Part shown: in pieces, positions 16,925 through 24,970 of the stretch
Position numbering within the stretch: position 1 is the stretch's first letter
How the letters are laid out: every line of letters begins with the position of its first letter
NCBI RefSeq assembly: GCF_030159055.1
Contig: NZ_BQXQ01000006.1
Location: 1 to 64,000, forward strand
Source of the DNA: Acidovorax sp. SUPP3334
GTDB lineage: Bacteria; Pseudomonadota; Gammaproteobacteria; Burkholderiales; Burkholderiaceae_C
Length of the DNA: 64,000 bases
Direction of reading: 5' to 3'
Position numbers and translations under genes: made by a program
The notes under the pieces: generated by a model
Told to the model about the DNA's origin: nothing
The model's input: the letters and a program-made list of their open reading frames with translations, nothing else
Databases searched by the model: none

Positions 16925-18520
16925 ATGACCATTCCCCAACGCATCCGCTGCGACCACACCACCGCCTGGGCCGCGCTGCAGGCCCGCTACGACGAGAGCG
17001 GCCGCACCTTCGACGTGCGCCAGGCGTTCGCCAACGATCCGCTGCGCTTCGAGGCCTTCAGCCAGGAGGCGCCGCACCTTTTCGCCGACCTGTCCAAGAA
17101 CCGCATCGACGGGCCGACCGAAGCGCTGCTCATGCAACTGGCGCGCGAATGCGGGCTGGAGGCCTACCGCGACGCCATGTTCGAGGGCGAGGCCATCAAC
17201 CACACCGAGCAGCGCGCGGTGATGCACTGGTTGTTGCGAAATCCGGCTCCCGCCCTAGAGAATCATGCGGTGAGTGCTCCTGAATTAATAGCAAACAGCC
17301 TGCGCGACGTGCACACCACGCTCGATGCGATGCTGGCGCTGGCCGAGCGCGTGCGCGCCGACGCGGGCATCACCGACATCGTGAACATCGGCATCGGCGG
17401 CTCCGACCTGGGCCCGTCGATGGTGGTCAAGGCGCTGGAAGACCTGCGCCAGAGCGACAAGCACCTGCACTTCGTCTCCAACGTCGATGGGCAGGAACTG
17501 GGCACGCTGCTGCACACGCTGCGGCCCGAGAACACGCTGTTCCTCATCGCCTCCAAGACCTTCACCACGGCCGAAACCATGTCGAACGCGCACGCCGCGC
17601 GCGACTGGTTCCTGTCGCACGGGGGCAGCCCGCGGCAGGCGGGGCGCGTGTGCGTTTCGCGCCATTTCGTCGCGCTGACCACCAACGTCGAAGCCGCAGC
17701 GGAGTTCGGCATCGACACCACGCTGGGCTTCTGGGACTGGGTGGGCGGGCGCTACTCGCTGTGGTCGGCCATCGGCCTGCCCATCGCCATCGCCATCGGC
17801 GCGGCGCATTTCCGCGATCTGCTGGCCGGCGCCCACGCGATGGACGAGCACTTTCGCCATATGCCGCTGGAGCGCAATCTGCCGGTGCGGCTGGGGCTGC
17901 TGGACGTCTGGTACCGCAATTTCCACGGCTTTTCCAGCCGCTGCGTGGCACCCTACAGCCACGGCCTTCGCCGGCTGCCGGCCTACCTGCAGCAACTGGA
18001 GATGGAAAGCAACGGCAAGGGCGTCGATGGAAAGGGCCAGCCTCTGGCGGTGCAGACCTCTCCCGTGGTCTGGGGAGAGCCCGGCACCAATGGCCAGCAC
18101 GCGTTCTTTCAGATGATCCACCAGGGACCGGACGTGATTCCGGTCGAATTCATCGCCCTGCGCAAGGGGGGGCGCGACCTGCCCCACCATCACTCGCGCC
18201 TGGTGGCGAACGCCCTGGCGCAGGCCAAGGCGCTGATGCTCGGCCGTCCGGACGAACCCGGGCACCGCCATTTCACCGGCAACCGGCCCAGCACGTTCCT
18301 GGTGATGGACCGCCTGGCGCCGGCCTCCCTCGGTGCGCTCATCGCGCTGTACGAGCACCGCGTGTTCGTGAGCGGTGCGATCTGGGGCATCAACAGCTTC
18401 GACCAGTGGGGGGTGGAACTGGGCAAGGTGCTGGCCAAGGAACTGGAACCTCGGCTGTCCTCGGGCGATGTGCAAGGGCTGGACCCCTCGACGGCTGGCC
18501 TGCTGCGGCAGTTGCTGTGA
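16925..18520 (+). CDS. pgi: glucose-6-phosphate isomerase
   Basis: A 531-residue enzyme interconverting glucose 6-phosphate and fructose 6-phosphate. Both PGI signatures are present: VGGRYSLWSAIGLPIAIAIG, and the late WGVELGKVLAKELEP. GIGGSDLGPSMV binds the phosphate. Odd point: at residues about 110-124 the chain reads LENHAVSAPELIANS, where family members usually have a short variable loop. The DNA there (17252-17296) matches dispersed repeats in nearby spacers, so the loop seems to derive from an in-frame repeat insertion. The frame stays open and the catalytic parts are intact, so the enzyme is probably functional. Confidence 0.95.
   Translation: MTIPQRIRCDHTTAWAALQARYDESGRTFDVRQAFANDPLRFEAFSQEAPHLFADLSKNRIDGPTEALLMQLARECGLEAYRDAMFEGEAINHTEQRAVMHWLLRNPAPALENHAVSAPELIANSLRDVHTTLDAMLALAERVRADAGITDIVNIGIGGSDLGPSMVVKALEDLRQSDKHLHFVSNVDGQELGTLLHTLRPENTLFLIASKTFTTAETMSNAHAARDWFLSHGGSPRQAGRVCVSRHFVALTTNVEAAAEFGIDTTLGFWDWVGGRYSLWSAIGLPIAIAIGAAHFRDLLAGAHAMDEHFRHMPLERNLPVRLGLLDVWYRNFHGFSSRCVAPYSHGLRRLPAYLQQLEMESNGKGVDGKGQPLAVQTSPVVWGEPGTNGQHAFFQMIHQGPDVIPVEFIALRKGGRDLPHHHSRLVANALAQAKALMLGRPDEPGHRHFTGNRPSTFLVMDRLAPASLGALIALYEHRVFVSGAIWGINSFDQWGVELGKVLAKELEPRLSSGDVQGLDPSTAGLLRQLL
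17252..17296. repeat. dispersed-repeat fragment embedded in pgi
   Basis: The first half (GCCCTAGAGAATCATGCGG, 17252-17270) resembles the spacer repeat at 13247-13265. The second half (CTCCTGAATTAATAGCAAA, 17277-17295) matches 12091-12109 at 18 of 19 positions. It encodes part of LENHAVSAPELIAN. Its base composition is more AT-rich than the surrounding pgi sequence. Confidence 0.65.
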
Positions 18521-18522
18521 TC

Positions 18523-18557
18523 CAGCAGCCCCGCAGAAATCTGGCGGGCGGCTGCTG
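18523..18557 (+). terminator. hairpin after pgi
   Basis: The stem CAGCAGCC/GGCTGCTG (18523-18530 with 18550-18557) begins three bases after the pgi stop, with inner CCGC/GCGG-like pairing. There is no clear T-run. The rest of the 221-bp gap up to 18741 holds no gene but should contain the promoter of the chemoreceptor gene. Confidence 0.45.
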
Positions 18558-18741
18558 GTCTGACCAGCGCGCCCGGATGGGGCAACTGGCATGCCGTCGC
18601 GCTGCAGCGGGAGAAGGGGCGGGTGGCGCCGGGGCGCCCTGATGTAACGCCGGGCAGATAAAGCCCAGCGGTACCGCGTCGGTGCCGATAACGGAGAGAA
18701 ACCGCGCGTTTCTCTCTTTTATCTCCATCACGGGGCCGCCC

Positions 18742-20354
18742 ATGATCCGTACCTCTTCCACCCAGACACGGTTCACACTGCTGATCTGCAGCTTCTTTCT
18801 GCTTTTGCTGCTGGGAACCTTCGCGGTCATCCAGCTGTCGGTCAAGCCGGACCTGTCCACCCTCGAAGGCCAATCCCGCAGCATCACCCAGACGGTGGCG
18901 TTGCTGGCCAGCGACCAGATCGACGTCCTGCAGCCCGGCCTGGTGGACCAGTACGGCGATCCCAACGTCTTCGGCGGCGGCATCTGGCCCTTGCCCAACA
19001 AGCGGGAGCAGGGCCGGGACAAGTTCAGCACGTTCTTCGCGCGCGATGCCAGCAACAAGCTGGTGGTGAACACCCACTGGAATTCGCCGGAATCGCTCAA
19101 GTACTGGGAGCAGCCCTGGTACGAAAACGGAAAGACGGCCGCCAAAGGCACCTGCAAATGGGCCAAGGCCTACCAGGACGCCGCCAGCCCGCAGCCGCGA
19201 ACCAATTGCGCCATGCCCATCTACAAGGGCGACGAGCTGTAGGGCGTATCCACCATCGACGCGACGCTGGGCGTTTTCAATCGCCTGGTGGCGGACATGG
19301 AAAGCAAGGTCCAGGGCCAGATCCTGATCGTGGAGGGCGACGGCAAGATCGTCAGCAACTCCACCAAGATCTAGGGCAACGTCGTTCTCAAGAACGTGTC
19401 CGACATCGCCTCCACCTCCCCCATGGCGGCGGAAATCCAGAAAATGCTGCCGGCCCTGCAGGACACGGCTTCGGCCGAGAGCTCCTACCAGGACGGGCAG
19501 GGCACCCAGGTGTTGTTCCTCAAGCCCATTCCAGGAAGCCCCTGGTTCATTGCCACGGCCCTTCCCGCGTCTTTGCTGGCAGTCAACAGCCACGGCATCC
19601 TGACCAAGCTCGCCGCCGTGCAGGTGCCCATGGCCGTGGTGCTGCTGGGCCTGATGGTGATGGGCGTGCGCCTGTTCATGAAGCGCCTGGCGGTGCTGAA
19701 AGGCAATATCGACGCGCTCTCTGCCGGTGAAGCCGACCTCACGCGCCGCCTGCCGCAAACGGGCGGGGCGGAGTTCAGCGAAGTCGCCGCCAGCTTCAAC
19801 GCCTTCATCGCGCGCCTGCAGGGCGTGGTGAGCCAGGTGGTCACGGGTGCCTCGTCGATCGGATCGGCCTCCGGCGAGATCTCCAGCGGCAACCACGATC
19901 TTTCGGTGCGCACCGAGGAGCAAGCCGCCTTCCTGCAGGAAACCGCCGGCTCGATGGAACAGATCACCAGCACCGTCAAGCAGAACGCCGAGAGCGCCAA
20001 CCAGGCCAACCGCCTGGCCACCGATGCCTTTCAGGTGGCGTCCAGGTGGCGTCCAGGGGCGGCCAGGTGATCGGCAACGTGGTGGAAAACATGGACTCCA
20101 TCAGCAGTTCGTCCAAGAAGGTCGTGGACATCATCGGCGTGATCGACGGCATCGCCTTCCAGGCCAACATCCTCGCGCTGAACGCCGCCGTGGAAGCGGC
20201 GCGTGCCGGCGAGCAGGGGCGCGGGTTCGCCGTGGCGGCCAGCGAAGTGCGCAGTCTGGCGCAGCGCTCGGCCGAAGCGGCGAAGGACATCAAGAACCTG
20301 ATCGCGGATTCGGTCGCCAAGGTGGAGTCCGGCAGCGCTCTCGTGGTCCAGGCC
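18742..20354 (+). pseudogene. methyl-accepting chemotaxis protein, 5' part (broken)
   Basis: The gene encodes an N-terminal membrane segment (TLLICSFFLLLLLGTFAVIQ), a large periplasmic Cache-type sensor region, a second membrane segment (VPMAVVLLGLMVMGVRLFM, near 19640), a HAMP domain and the first part of the signalling domain ([18 protein letters not shown] hairpin region). Lesions: an in-frame TAG at 19240 (LQGV expected), a second TAG at 19372, and an 11-bp tandem duplication of CAGGTGGCGTC near 20035-20056 that shifts the frame. The frame after it resumes as [13 protein letters not shown]. At 20354 the gene is cut by a transposon, and the 3' end lies at 24971-25276. No functional receptor can be made. 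Confidence 0.93.
20346..20354. repeat. left 9-bp target-site duplication GTCCAGGCC
   Basis: It is identical to 24962-24970 and directly abuts the left transposon end. Removing one copy plus the transposon restores SALVVQAGTTMSE, the expected chemoreceptor sequence. Confidence 0.9.
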
Positions 20355-20402
20355 TGTGACTTTCAGCGATAAATGGCGGGGAAATTCCAGCGCTATTTGT
20401 CG

Positions 20403-20645
20403 CTACGTGACGCCGATGACCAGTGTGCTGCGAGCGGCCTCCACAACATCCTCAGTAATCACCGTCAGGTCATTGATGCGTAGGATGCGGTCGATCTGCA
20501 CGAACAAGCGATGTAGCAAACGGAAGTTTCCACCCGTGATCCGCGTGATCGCGGCAATCGCCTGGCTGTCAGTGAAATCCGCCTCGTCCATGGTGAGGCC
20601 GAGTCGCCGCCAATGCCGCGTCAACACGAAAGACAGTTCGTTGTT
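20403..20645 (-). pseudogene. TniB-like AAA ATPase, C-terminal relic
   Basis: About 80 codons remain, including ADFTDSQAIAAITRITGG and NFRLLHRLFVQIDRILRIN. This is the C-terminal helical region of the transposition ATPases that accompany TniA-type integrases. The Walker motifs and the rest of the N-terminus are absent: the frame runs straight into the left end of the IS630 element. The stop (TAG at 20403-20405) lies at the inner edge of the transposon's subterminal box. Confidence 0.7.
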
Positions 20646-21435
20646 TACTCAAAAGTCAGAAATATAGGCGACAGATGGGTGTCTGAAGAATGACCTGACC
20701 TGATGAGTGCAGGATCTTCAGCCACCGACTGCAACTGCGCATCCACACGCTCCTTGAGCTTGTCTCCCTTTCGCAATGGACTGCGCGCCACCCCTGTGCG
20801 CTTGGCGTGGCTCCATACCAGCTCATCTGGATTGAGGTCTGGCGCATAGCCGGGCAGGAAGTGCAACGTCGATGCGCCTGCCGTGCTTGCCACGTATTGC
20901 TTGACGAGGGCTTTCTTGTGAGCCGGCAAGCCATCGATGACCAAGTGCACGGGTTTCTCACGCTCGGCCATCATGTTCTTGAGCAGTTGCACGAACAACT
21001 CGCCTGTAAGCGCTCCCTGGTAGGTCTCAAACCAGAACGCCCCTTTGGAGTTGACGGCTGAGGCCGCCGAGATCGACTGGCGCTGGCCCGGGCGCTCCAC
21101 GACCGGGGTCTGGCCCTTGGCTCCCCAGGTCTTGCCATGCACGGCATCAGCGCGAAAGCCCGACGTGGGTTTTTGCCGTTGACCCAGCGAAAAACCTGGC
21201 GCTCCTGCACGGGTGTGAGGCTGCGCGGGCGGCCTGTGCCTTTGGTCGAGCGCAGCGCGCGCAGCCCATTTCCGCGCCCGCTGGCAGCGGCTTTGCACTT
21301 GTAGGCCCAGCCCCTGTGCATGCCCAAGGAAGCCGCCACCGCTGCTGGCGACTCTCCTTCGCGCATGCGCTGTACGGCCAGCATGCGCATTTCTTCCAAC
21401 ACATTGTGGGCCAGGGTGCGTCCGTCTCGTTTCAT
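20645..21435 (-). pseudogene. IS630-family transposase, internally deleted and out of frame
   Basis: The N-terminal frame begins MKRDGRTLAHNVLEEMRMLA at 21435 and carries the HTH (ESPAAVAASLGMHRGWAYK) and the ERQVFRWVNGKNP linker. The C-terminal frame resumes as TSGFRADAVHGKTWGAKG and includes the catalytic region LVIDGLPAHKKALV and YAPDLNPDELVWSHAK. In intact relatives roughly 70 residues, including the start of the DDE domain, lie between linker and SGFRAD. Here they are joined out of frame near 21170. The TAA stop uses the flanking TA target. It is not a programmed frameshift, because sequence is missing. Confidence 0.85.
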
Positions 21436-21502
21436 GCCGTCAATGAAAGCACCGATCGCCGCTCTGCGCAAGAGAGTGTTCTCTAAGTTACTGACTTATG
21501 AG
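20648..21502 (-). mobile_element. IS630-family element, internally deleted (855 bp)
   Basis: Terminal inverted repeats read CTCAAAAGTCAGAAA (left, 20648-20662) and CTCATAAGTCAGTAA (right, inverted, 21488-21502). Both ends are flanked by TA (20646-20647 and 21503-21504), the TA target expected of IS630/Tc1-mariner. Intact members are about 1.1 kb. This copy lacks about 70 codons of transposase. The two sides are different transposon genes (tniB and tniA), so a deletion accompanied or followed insertion. Confidence 0.88.
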
Positions 21503-22357
21503 TAACGTCCCGAATAGTCGCTCTACTTTGCCTCGACCTTGCGGCCGGCCGACAGTCGAGTACACGATTTGGAAGTGCAGGTCCGCTGCAACCTGGTCAA
21601 GGTGCGTGCTGGTGAAATCGCTGCCGTGATCGACGTAGAGCACATCGGGGATGCCGCCGACGGACCATTGCGAATCCGACTTTCGCCAGATCGCCTGCCG
21701 CAAAGCGAGCGACGTTTGTAACGAAGAAGGCGCGCCGAGAAAGACCGTGTAACCCGCGACAGCTCGCGAATGATCGTCAATGACGGTTGTCAGCCAAGGG
21801 CGGACCGGCCCAACGTTCGAGTCCAGAATCAGGATGTCGAATTCGGTATGGTCGGCCTGCCAGATCGCATTTGGACGCTCAGCGCGGTGCCGATAAATCA
21901 TCTCGAACTGGTTACTATACGCGGCGTGCCCCTCGTGCGCGAGGGTGACAAGTGCGGGGTCCAGTGCAGCGACAATCGAATGGATGCTGCTGTAAGACGG
22001 CGGTGACCATCCTTGTTGTCGCGCGACGGTGACTATGCGGCGATGAAGTGTCGCCGTCGATGGTCGCGGGTTTTGCAAGGCCATGCCTTCGATCAGTTCG
22101 ACGATCTCAGCGCTCAATTTCCGCAAGCCGCTATCAGACCGCGCCGACCGAGCAAGTCCCACCAGGCCCCCGTCCAGGTATCGTGCGAGCCAGCGCTCGG
22201 CGGTCCGGATCGAAACATCGGCGTCCGCCGCTGCTCGTGACAGGGGCACGCCATCTTCAAGATGCCGCTTGAGCACAGCGACTCGGGCCATTGCCTCTTC
22301 GATCCGATCGGTCGCTAATCCTGTCAGATCGGATTTCCCTCTGCCGCCTGAAGTCAT
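21488..22357 (-). pseudogene. TniA-like transposase/integrase, 3'-truncated by IS630
   Basis: About 285 codons of native sequence remain: an N-terminal HTH (GVPLSRAAADADVSIRTAER), a second HTH segment, then the rve catalytic core with IWQADHTEFDILI (first Asp), VIDDHSRAVAGY, VLYVDHGSDFTS (second Asp) and GRGKVERLFGT (Glu). The frame enters the IS630 end and stops after LISQ, so the C-terminal domain present in TniA-type proteins (about 500-560 residues) is lost. The start at 22357 (MTSGGRGKSD) is preferred; an upstream ATG at 22477 is possible. It is divergently transcribed from the resolvase. Confidence 0.85.
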
Positions 22358-22484
22358 GTCGCTCACTCCATGCTGAACCGTTCGCCGCCTTGCGTCAGTG
22401 TCCGTATGAGGATCGTTCAACGGACATCCAAATTTCGAAAACAGGGCAACGAAGGTATGCCGCTCTTCGCGTCTCATAGAGATG

Positions 22485-22522
22485 GTACGATATAAATCTC
22501 TTTCAAGGCCCCTTAATCGTAC
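22485..22522. promoter_or_regulatory. palindrome in the tniA/resolvase gap, candidate res subsite
   Basis: The inverted repeat GTACGAT (22485-22491) and ATCGTAC (22516-22522) is separated by 24 bp, lying just upstream of the resolvase ATG at 22532. Serine resolvases of this transposon type bind res subsites in the divergent promoter region and autoregulate. The assignment rests only on symmetry and position. Confidence 0.45.
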
Positions 22523-22531
22523 ACCTTCCTC

Positions 22532-23113
22532 ATGCCGAAGACACTCATTGGCTACGCGCGCTGTTCTACCGACAAGCAGGACCTGGCTGCTCAACAGGGT
22601 GCACTCGTTGAACTTGGCGTCGCGCCCGACCGGATTTACACCGATCATGGCTTGACTGGCACCCATCGATCCCGACCGGGACTGGATCAGGCGTTAGCTG
22701 CCGTTCGGCGCGGGGATACGCTTGTTGTGCCGAAGCTCGACCGGCTGGCGCGATCAGTTCCGGATGCGCGTGATATTGCGGATTCGCTCGTAGCACGCGG
22801 GGTAAAGCTTGCCCTTGGCTCAAGCGTGTACGATCCAACCGATCCGATGGGCAAGATGTTTTTCAACATCGTGGCGACCTTTGCTGAGTTCGAAGCTGAC
22901 CTGATCCGTATGCGCACCCGCGAAGGGATGGCCATTGCGCGCGCAAGAGGAAAACTCCGAGGAAAGCAACCCAAGCTCTCCGTTAAGCAACAGAAAGAGT
23001 TGTGCCGGATGCACGACGGCGGCAAGCATTCGATCAGCGATCTGGCCGAGCTATTTTCGGTGTCGCGTCCCACCGTGTACCGGACGCTTGCACGGCATCC
23101 AGACACTACGTAG
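22532..23113 (+). CDS. serine resolvase/invertase (TniR/BinL-like)
   Basis: A 193-residue small serine recombinase. Its N-terminal catalytic domain has the nucleophile Ser12 in IGYARCSTDKQDLAAQ, then DRPG-like RSRPGLDQAL, VVPKLDRLARSVPDARDI, and the E-helix region FNIVATFAEFEADLIR. The C-terminal helix-turn-helix reads SISDLAELFSVSRPTVYRTL. Length and domains are complete. It would resolve cointegrates of the surrounding transposon. It is the only apparently intact mobility gene of the element. Confidence 0.93.
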   Translation: MPKTLIGYARCSTDKQDLAAQQGALVELGVAPDRIYTDHGLTGTHRSRPGLDQALAAVRRGDTLVVPKLDRLARSVPDARDIADSLVARGVKLALGSSVYDPTDPMGKMFFNIVATFAEFEADLIRMRTREGMAIARARGKLRGKQPKLSVKQQKELCRMHDGGKHSISDLAELFSVSRPTVYRTLARHPDTT

Positions 23114-23156
23114 CCGTTTGGACAAGGCCAAGAACGCTTGGCTTCACAGTTTGGCA

Positions 23157-23453
23157 CTAAGACCAGGACGCGAGCGTCGTCACAACCCGTGCGAATTCCT
23201 GCAACGTGCAAACATTTTTGTACTCGACGTAATACATGTACTCGTACGTGGCCTGCCGTTCCTTCACACCAGCAAGGCGGCCTGCTTGACTCGTATCGCA
23301 AAGGATCTCCAGTTTTTCGAGATCAAAACGCTCTTTGCCGTTCTTGTCCGCTAGTTCCTTGGCCGCATCAAGCTCCGCATTGCGTAAAACGGCATTGCGT
23401 TCCTTGAGTTTTTTATGCAAGAGGAGCGCATCTGCGCCTTTCAGGCCTGTCAT
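23157..23453 (-). CDS. arc1: Arc1, AvrRxo1 chaperone/antitoxin
   Basis: A 98-residue acidic/basic helical protein (MTGLKGADALLLHKKLKERN start, with long charged helices and a YEYMYYVEYKNV segment). It begins 15 bp after the avrRxo1 stop on the same strand. In Xanthomonas oryzae pv. oryzicola the effector gene avrRxo1 is followed by a 98-codon gene whose product binds AvrRxo1 and neutralises its toxicity. Length, order and spacing match. The start at 23453 is chosen because upstream codons would overlap the effector gene. Identification leans on the neighbour; I cannot align it here. Confidence 0.8.
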   Translation of the reverse strand: MTGLKGADALLLHKKLKERNAVLRNAELDAAKELADKNGKERFDLEKLEILCDTSQAGRLAGVKERQATYEYMYYVEYKNVCTLQEFARVVTTLASWS

Positions 23454-23467
23454 AGTCTTTTCTCGGG

Positions 23468-24718
23468 TCAAGTCAGTGAACTGTGGGCCGCTAGAGCATC
23501 TGACCATGTCATGCCCGCGTAGCGCTCCAATGCGACGCGGGCATCGGTTGCACGCGCAGGGTCGTCGATACCCTTGGTCAGATGATCGATCAGCGCAGCG
23601 TCGATTACCTGGCCGCCGGTATGGCCCGCTGTGACGCCTTGGGGAACTGTAATACTCTCATATAGCTGAGGGTCATGGATGCTCAGCTCACCGTTGACGA
23701 CGCTAGCAACCGTCACTTTGCTGCCGCTCTCAACGGTGCCGAATAGATGATAGCTCCCCAAGGCCGGGTTCGAGACAAACTTGTCGATGACATCCAATCG
23801 ATTGCCCCGAACCGCCGAGAACCCGTTTGCAACTGCGACGTAGGGCGGTCGAGGAGCGTCACCTTCGGGCGTCCGCTGGAGAACGCCCATTAGCGATCGC
23901 TCGAGTGAAGCATCAATATCACACAACTCGACCTTGCGACCGGTCTCCTGGGCCAACTTGATGTAAGCATCGATTTCGTGCGCTCCTGCCAGTCGCTTGT
24001 CGACCAGCATGCTGGCCGTCGCGCCGCTCGCGGTCTTCTGCAACCGGAGTTCGTCTTCGAGCCGGTCGGCGAGTACACACGATTCGGCGTGTACCTGCGC
24101 CGAGCTGAGTTTCGCCTTCCCTGGAGTTTCGGCTAGCGAACGCTTGAAGAGGTCGGGATTAATACAGCCGACGCCACCACTCTCTTTGAGAGCATTGGCG
24201 AGCAAGGGAATTGTCTGCGTCGCCATGCGGGTCTTTCCCGTAGCAGTATTGCCTCGCAGCGCAAACAACGTCGGTTGGTGGCCGCCGCGCTCAATGACCT
24301 CGGCAAAAGTCTGGGCAGCAGCTTTCGCATCGCCGATCAGCCGGTCGTGTAATTGCTGACGCTCGGGACGCCAATTTTCCGGTTTGGCCAGATAGTCCCA
24401 TCGGGCCGGGCCGGGAGCAGGAAGTTTCCCCAAACCGAAGATCTCGTCCGACGGTTTGGGTTCGGGCGGCAAACGTATCGTAAGTTCGTTGGCGGATGTC
24501 TCCAGCATCGACGCCCCCGTCGGCAGGGAGGTTCGACACGGTGAGAGCGATGACCTGTGCAAGCTCCGCGGCTGGGCCGGGAGGTCGTCTAGCAGCGTAT
24601 GCACTGGACGAGACGTTCGGTGCGGTGGTGTTCCTTGCCGGTTTATCGACGGGGCGTCGCCAGCAATTGGAAGGGGCGTTGAATCTAGTGGGCTGAGATT
24701 TCTGATGCTGTCTGTCAT
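23468..24718 (-). CDS. avrRxo1: AvrRxo1/XopAJ-like type III effector and toxin
   Basis: A 416-residue protein. The N-terminal ~90 residues are Ser/Pro/Thr-rich and disordered (MTDSIRNLSPLDSTPLPI), as expected for type III secretion. A zeta-toxin/polynucleotide-kinase-like P-loop domain follows: Walker A GNTATGKT at residues 156-163 (Lys162, Thr163), a catalytic-type Asp189 in CINPDLFKRSL, and a C-terminal region to residue 416. From memory, Xanthomonas AvrRxo1 has 421 residues with key residues Thr167 and Asp193, the same offset of four, and phosphorylates NAD on the adenosine ribose 3'-OH. arc1 follows 14 bp on. It is cargo of the transposon at 20355-24961. All key residues are present, so it is probably active. 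Confidence 0.87.
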   Translation of the reverse strand: MTDSIRNLSPLDSTPLPIAGDAPSINRQGTPPHRTSRPVHTLLDDLPAQPRSLHRSSLSPCRTSLPTGASMLETSANELTIRLPPEPKPSDEIFGLGKLPAPGPARWDYLAKPENWRPERQQLHDRLIGDAKAAAQTFAEVIERGGHQPTLFALRGNTATGKTRMATQTIPLLANALKESGGVGCINPDLFKRSLAETPGKAKLSSAQVHAESCVLADRLEDELRLQKTASGATASMLVDKRLAGAHEIDAYIKLAQETGRKVELCDIDASLERSLMGVLQRTPEGDAPRPPYVAVANGFSAVRGNRLDVIDKFVSNPALGSYHLFGTVESGSKVTVASVVNGELSIHDPQLYESITVPQGVTAGHTGGQVIDAALIDHLTKGIDDPARATDARVALERYAGMTWSDALAAHSSLT

Positions 24719-24940
24719 TGAGGGGCACCATCCCGATTTTCTAGCTATGCGCGACGTTGTTAAACGAACCTTGAGGTCAACCCGGCTCGACGGAATGACT
24801 CATCTATCGAAGGGCTAGGGAGCCACAGCTAAGTCACCCTCAAATTTATGCGCTTTGCAGCCCCGCCCCGAGCCACACACGAAAACAGTGACTACGGAGC
24901 GACATTCAGGCTTGCGTCAAATAACCGTAAAAAACACCGT
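24719..24940 (-). promoter_or_regulatory. upstream region of avrRxo1
   Basis: 222 bp between the effector start and the right terminal repeat. It should hold the effector promoter. On the minus strand TTCGA (24807-24811) and GTCGA (24787-24791) are separated by 15 bp, a spacing like the HrpX plant-inducible-promoter box, but both half-sites deviate from TTCGB. No other gene is visible. Confidence 0.3.
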
Positions 24941-24961
24941 CATTTATCGCTGAAAGTCACA

Positions 24962-24970
24962 GTCCAGGCC
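24962..24970. repeat. right 9-bp target-site duplication GTCCAGGCC
   Basis: A perfect copy of 20346-20354, immediately outside the right inverted repeat and continuing into chemoreceptor sequence. Confidence 0.9.

Larger units (their letters stand above)
20355..24961. mobile_element. 4.6-kb Tn552/Tn5053-like transposon carrying avrRxo1-arc1
   Basis: The ends are perfect 21-bp inverted repeats starting TGTGACTTTCAGCGATAA (20355-20375 and 24941-24961). A second box, TATTTGWCGC, occurs at matched depth from each end (20394-20403 and 24914-24923), typical of multi-site transposase binding. Contents in order: a tniB-like 3' relic, an IS630-family copy, a tniA-like 5' portion (minus strand), a divergent serine resolvase, arc1 and avrRxo1. 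Integrase plus ATPase plus divergent resolvase is the Tn552/Tn5053 plan. The 9-bp duplication is longer than I expect for those families (5-7 bp), so it may be a separate lineage. With tniA and tniB broken it cannot move unaided. Confidence 0.88.

Noticed and set aside
19240..19374. In-frame TAG codons in the chemoreceptor gene read as amber recoding
   Set aside because: The gene also has a frameshift duplication and a transposon insertion. No sign of a suppressor or pyrrolysine system; simple decay is enough.
20645..21471. IS630 transposase made by programmed frameshifting between two frames
   Set aside because: About 70 residues known in intact relatives are missing at the joint and there is no slippery run placed to join the frames, so it is a deletion.
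24787..24811. HrpX plant-inducible-promoter box upstream of avrRxo1 (TTCGA-N15-GTCGA on the minus strand)
   Set aside because: Spacing fits, but both half-sites deviate from TTCGB and no clear -10 lies at the right distance. Too weak to call as a feature.
20355..24961. Tn3-family transposon, suggested by a resolvase next to a transposase and a type III effector cargo (as in TnXax1)
   Set aside because: No Tn3-type transposase is present, the ends do not start GGGG, and the duplication is 9 bp rather than 5 bp. The transposase has an rve core with a TniB-like partner.
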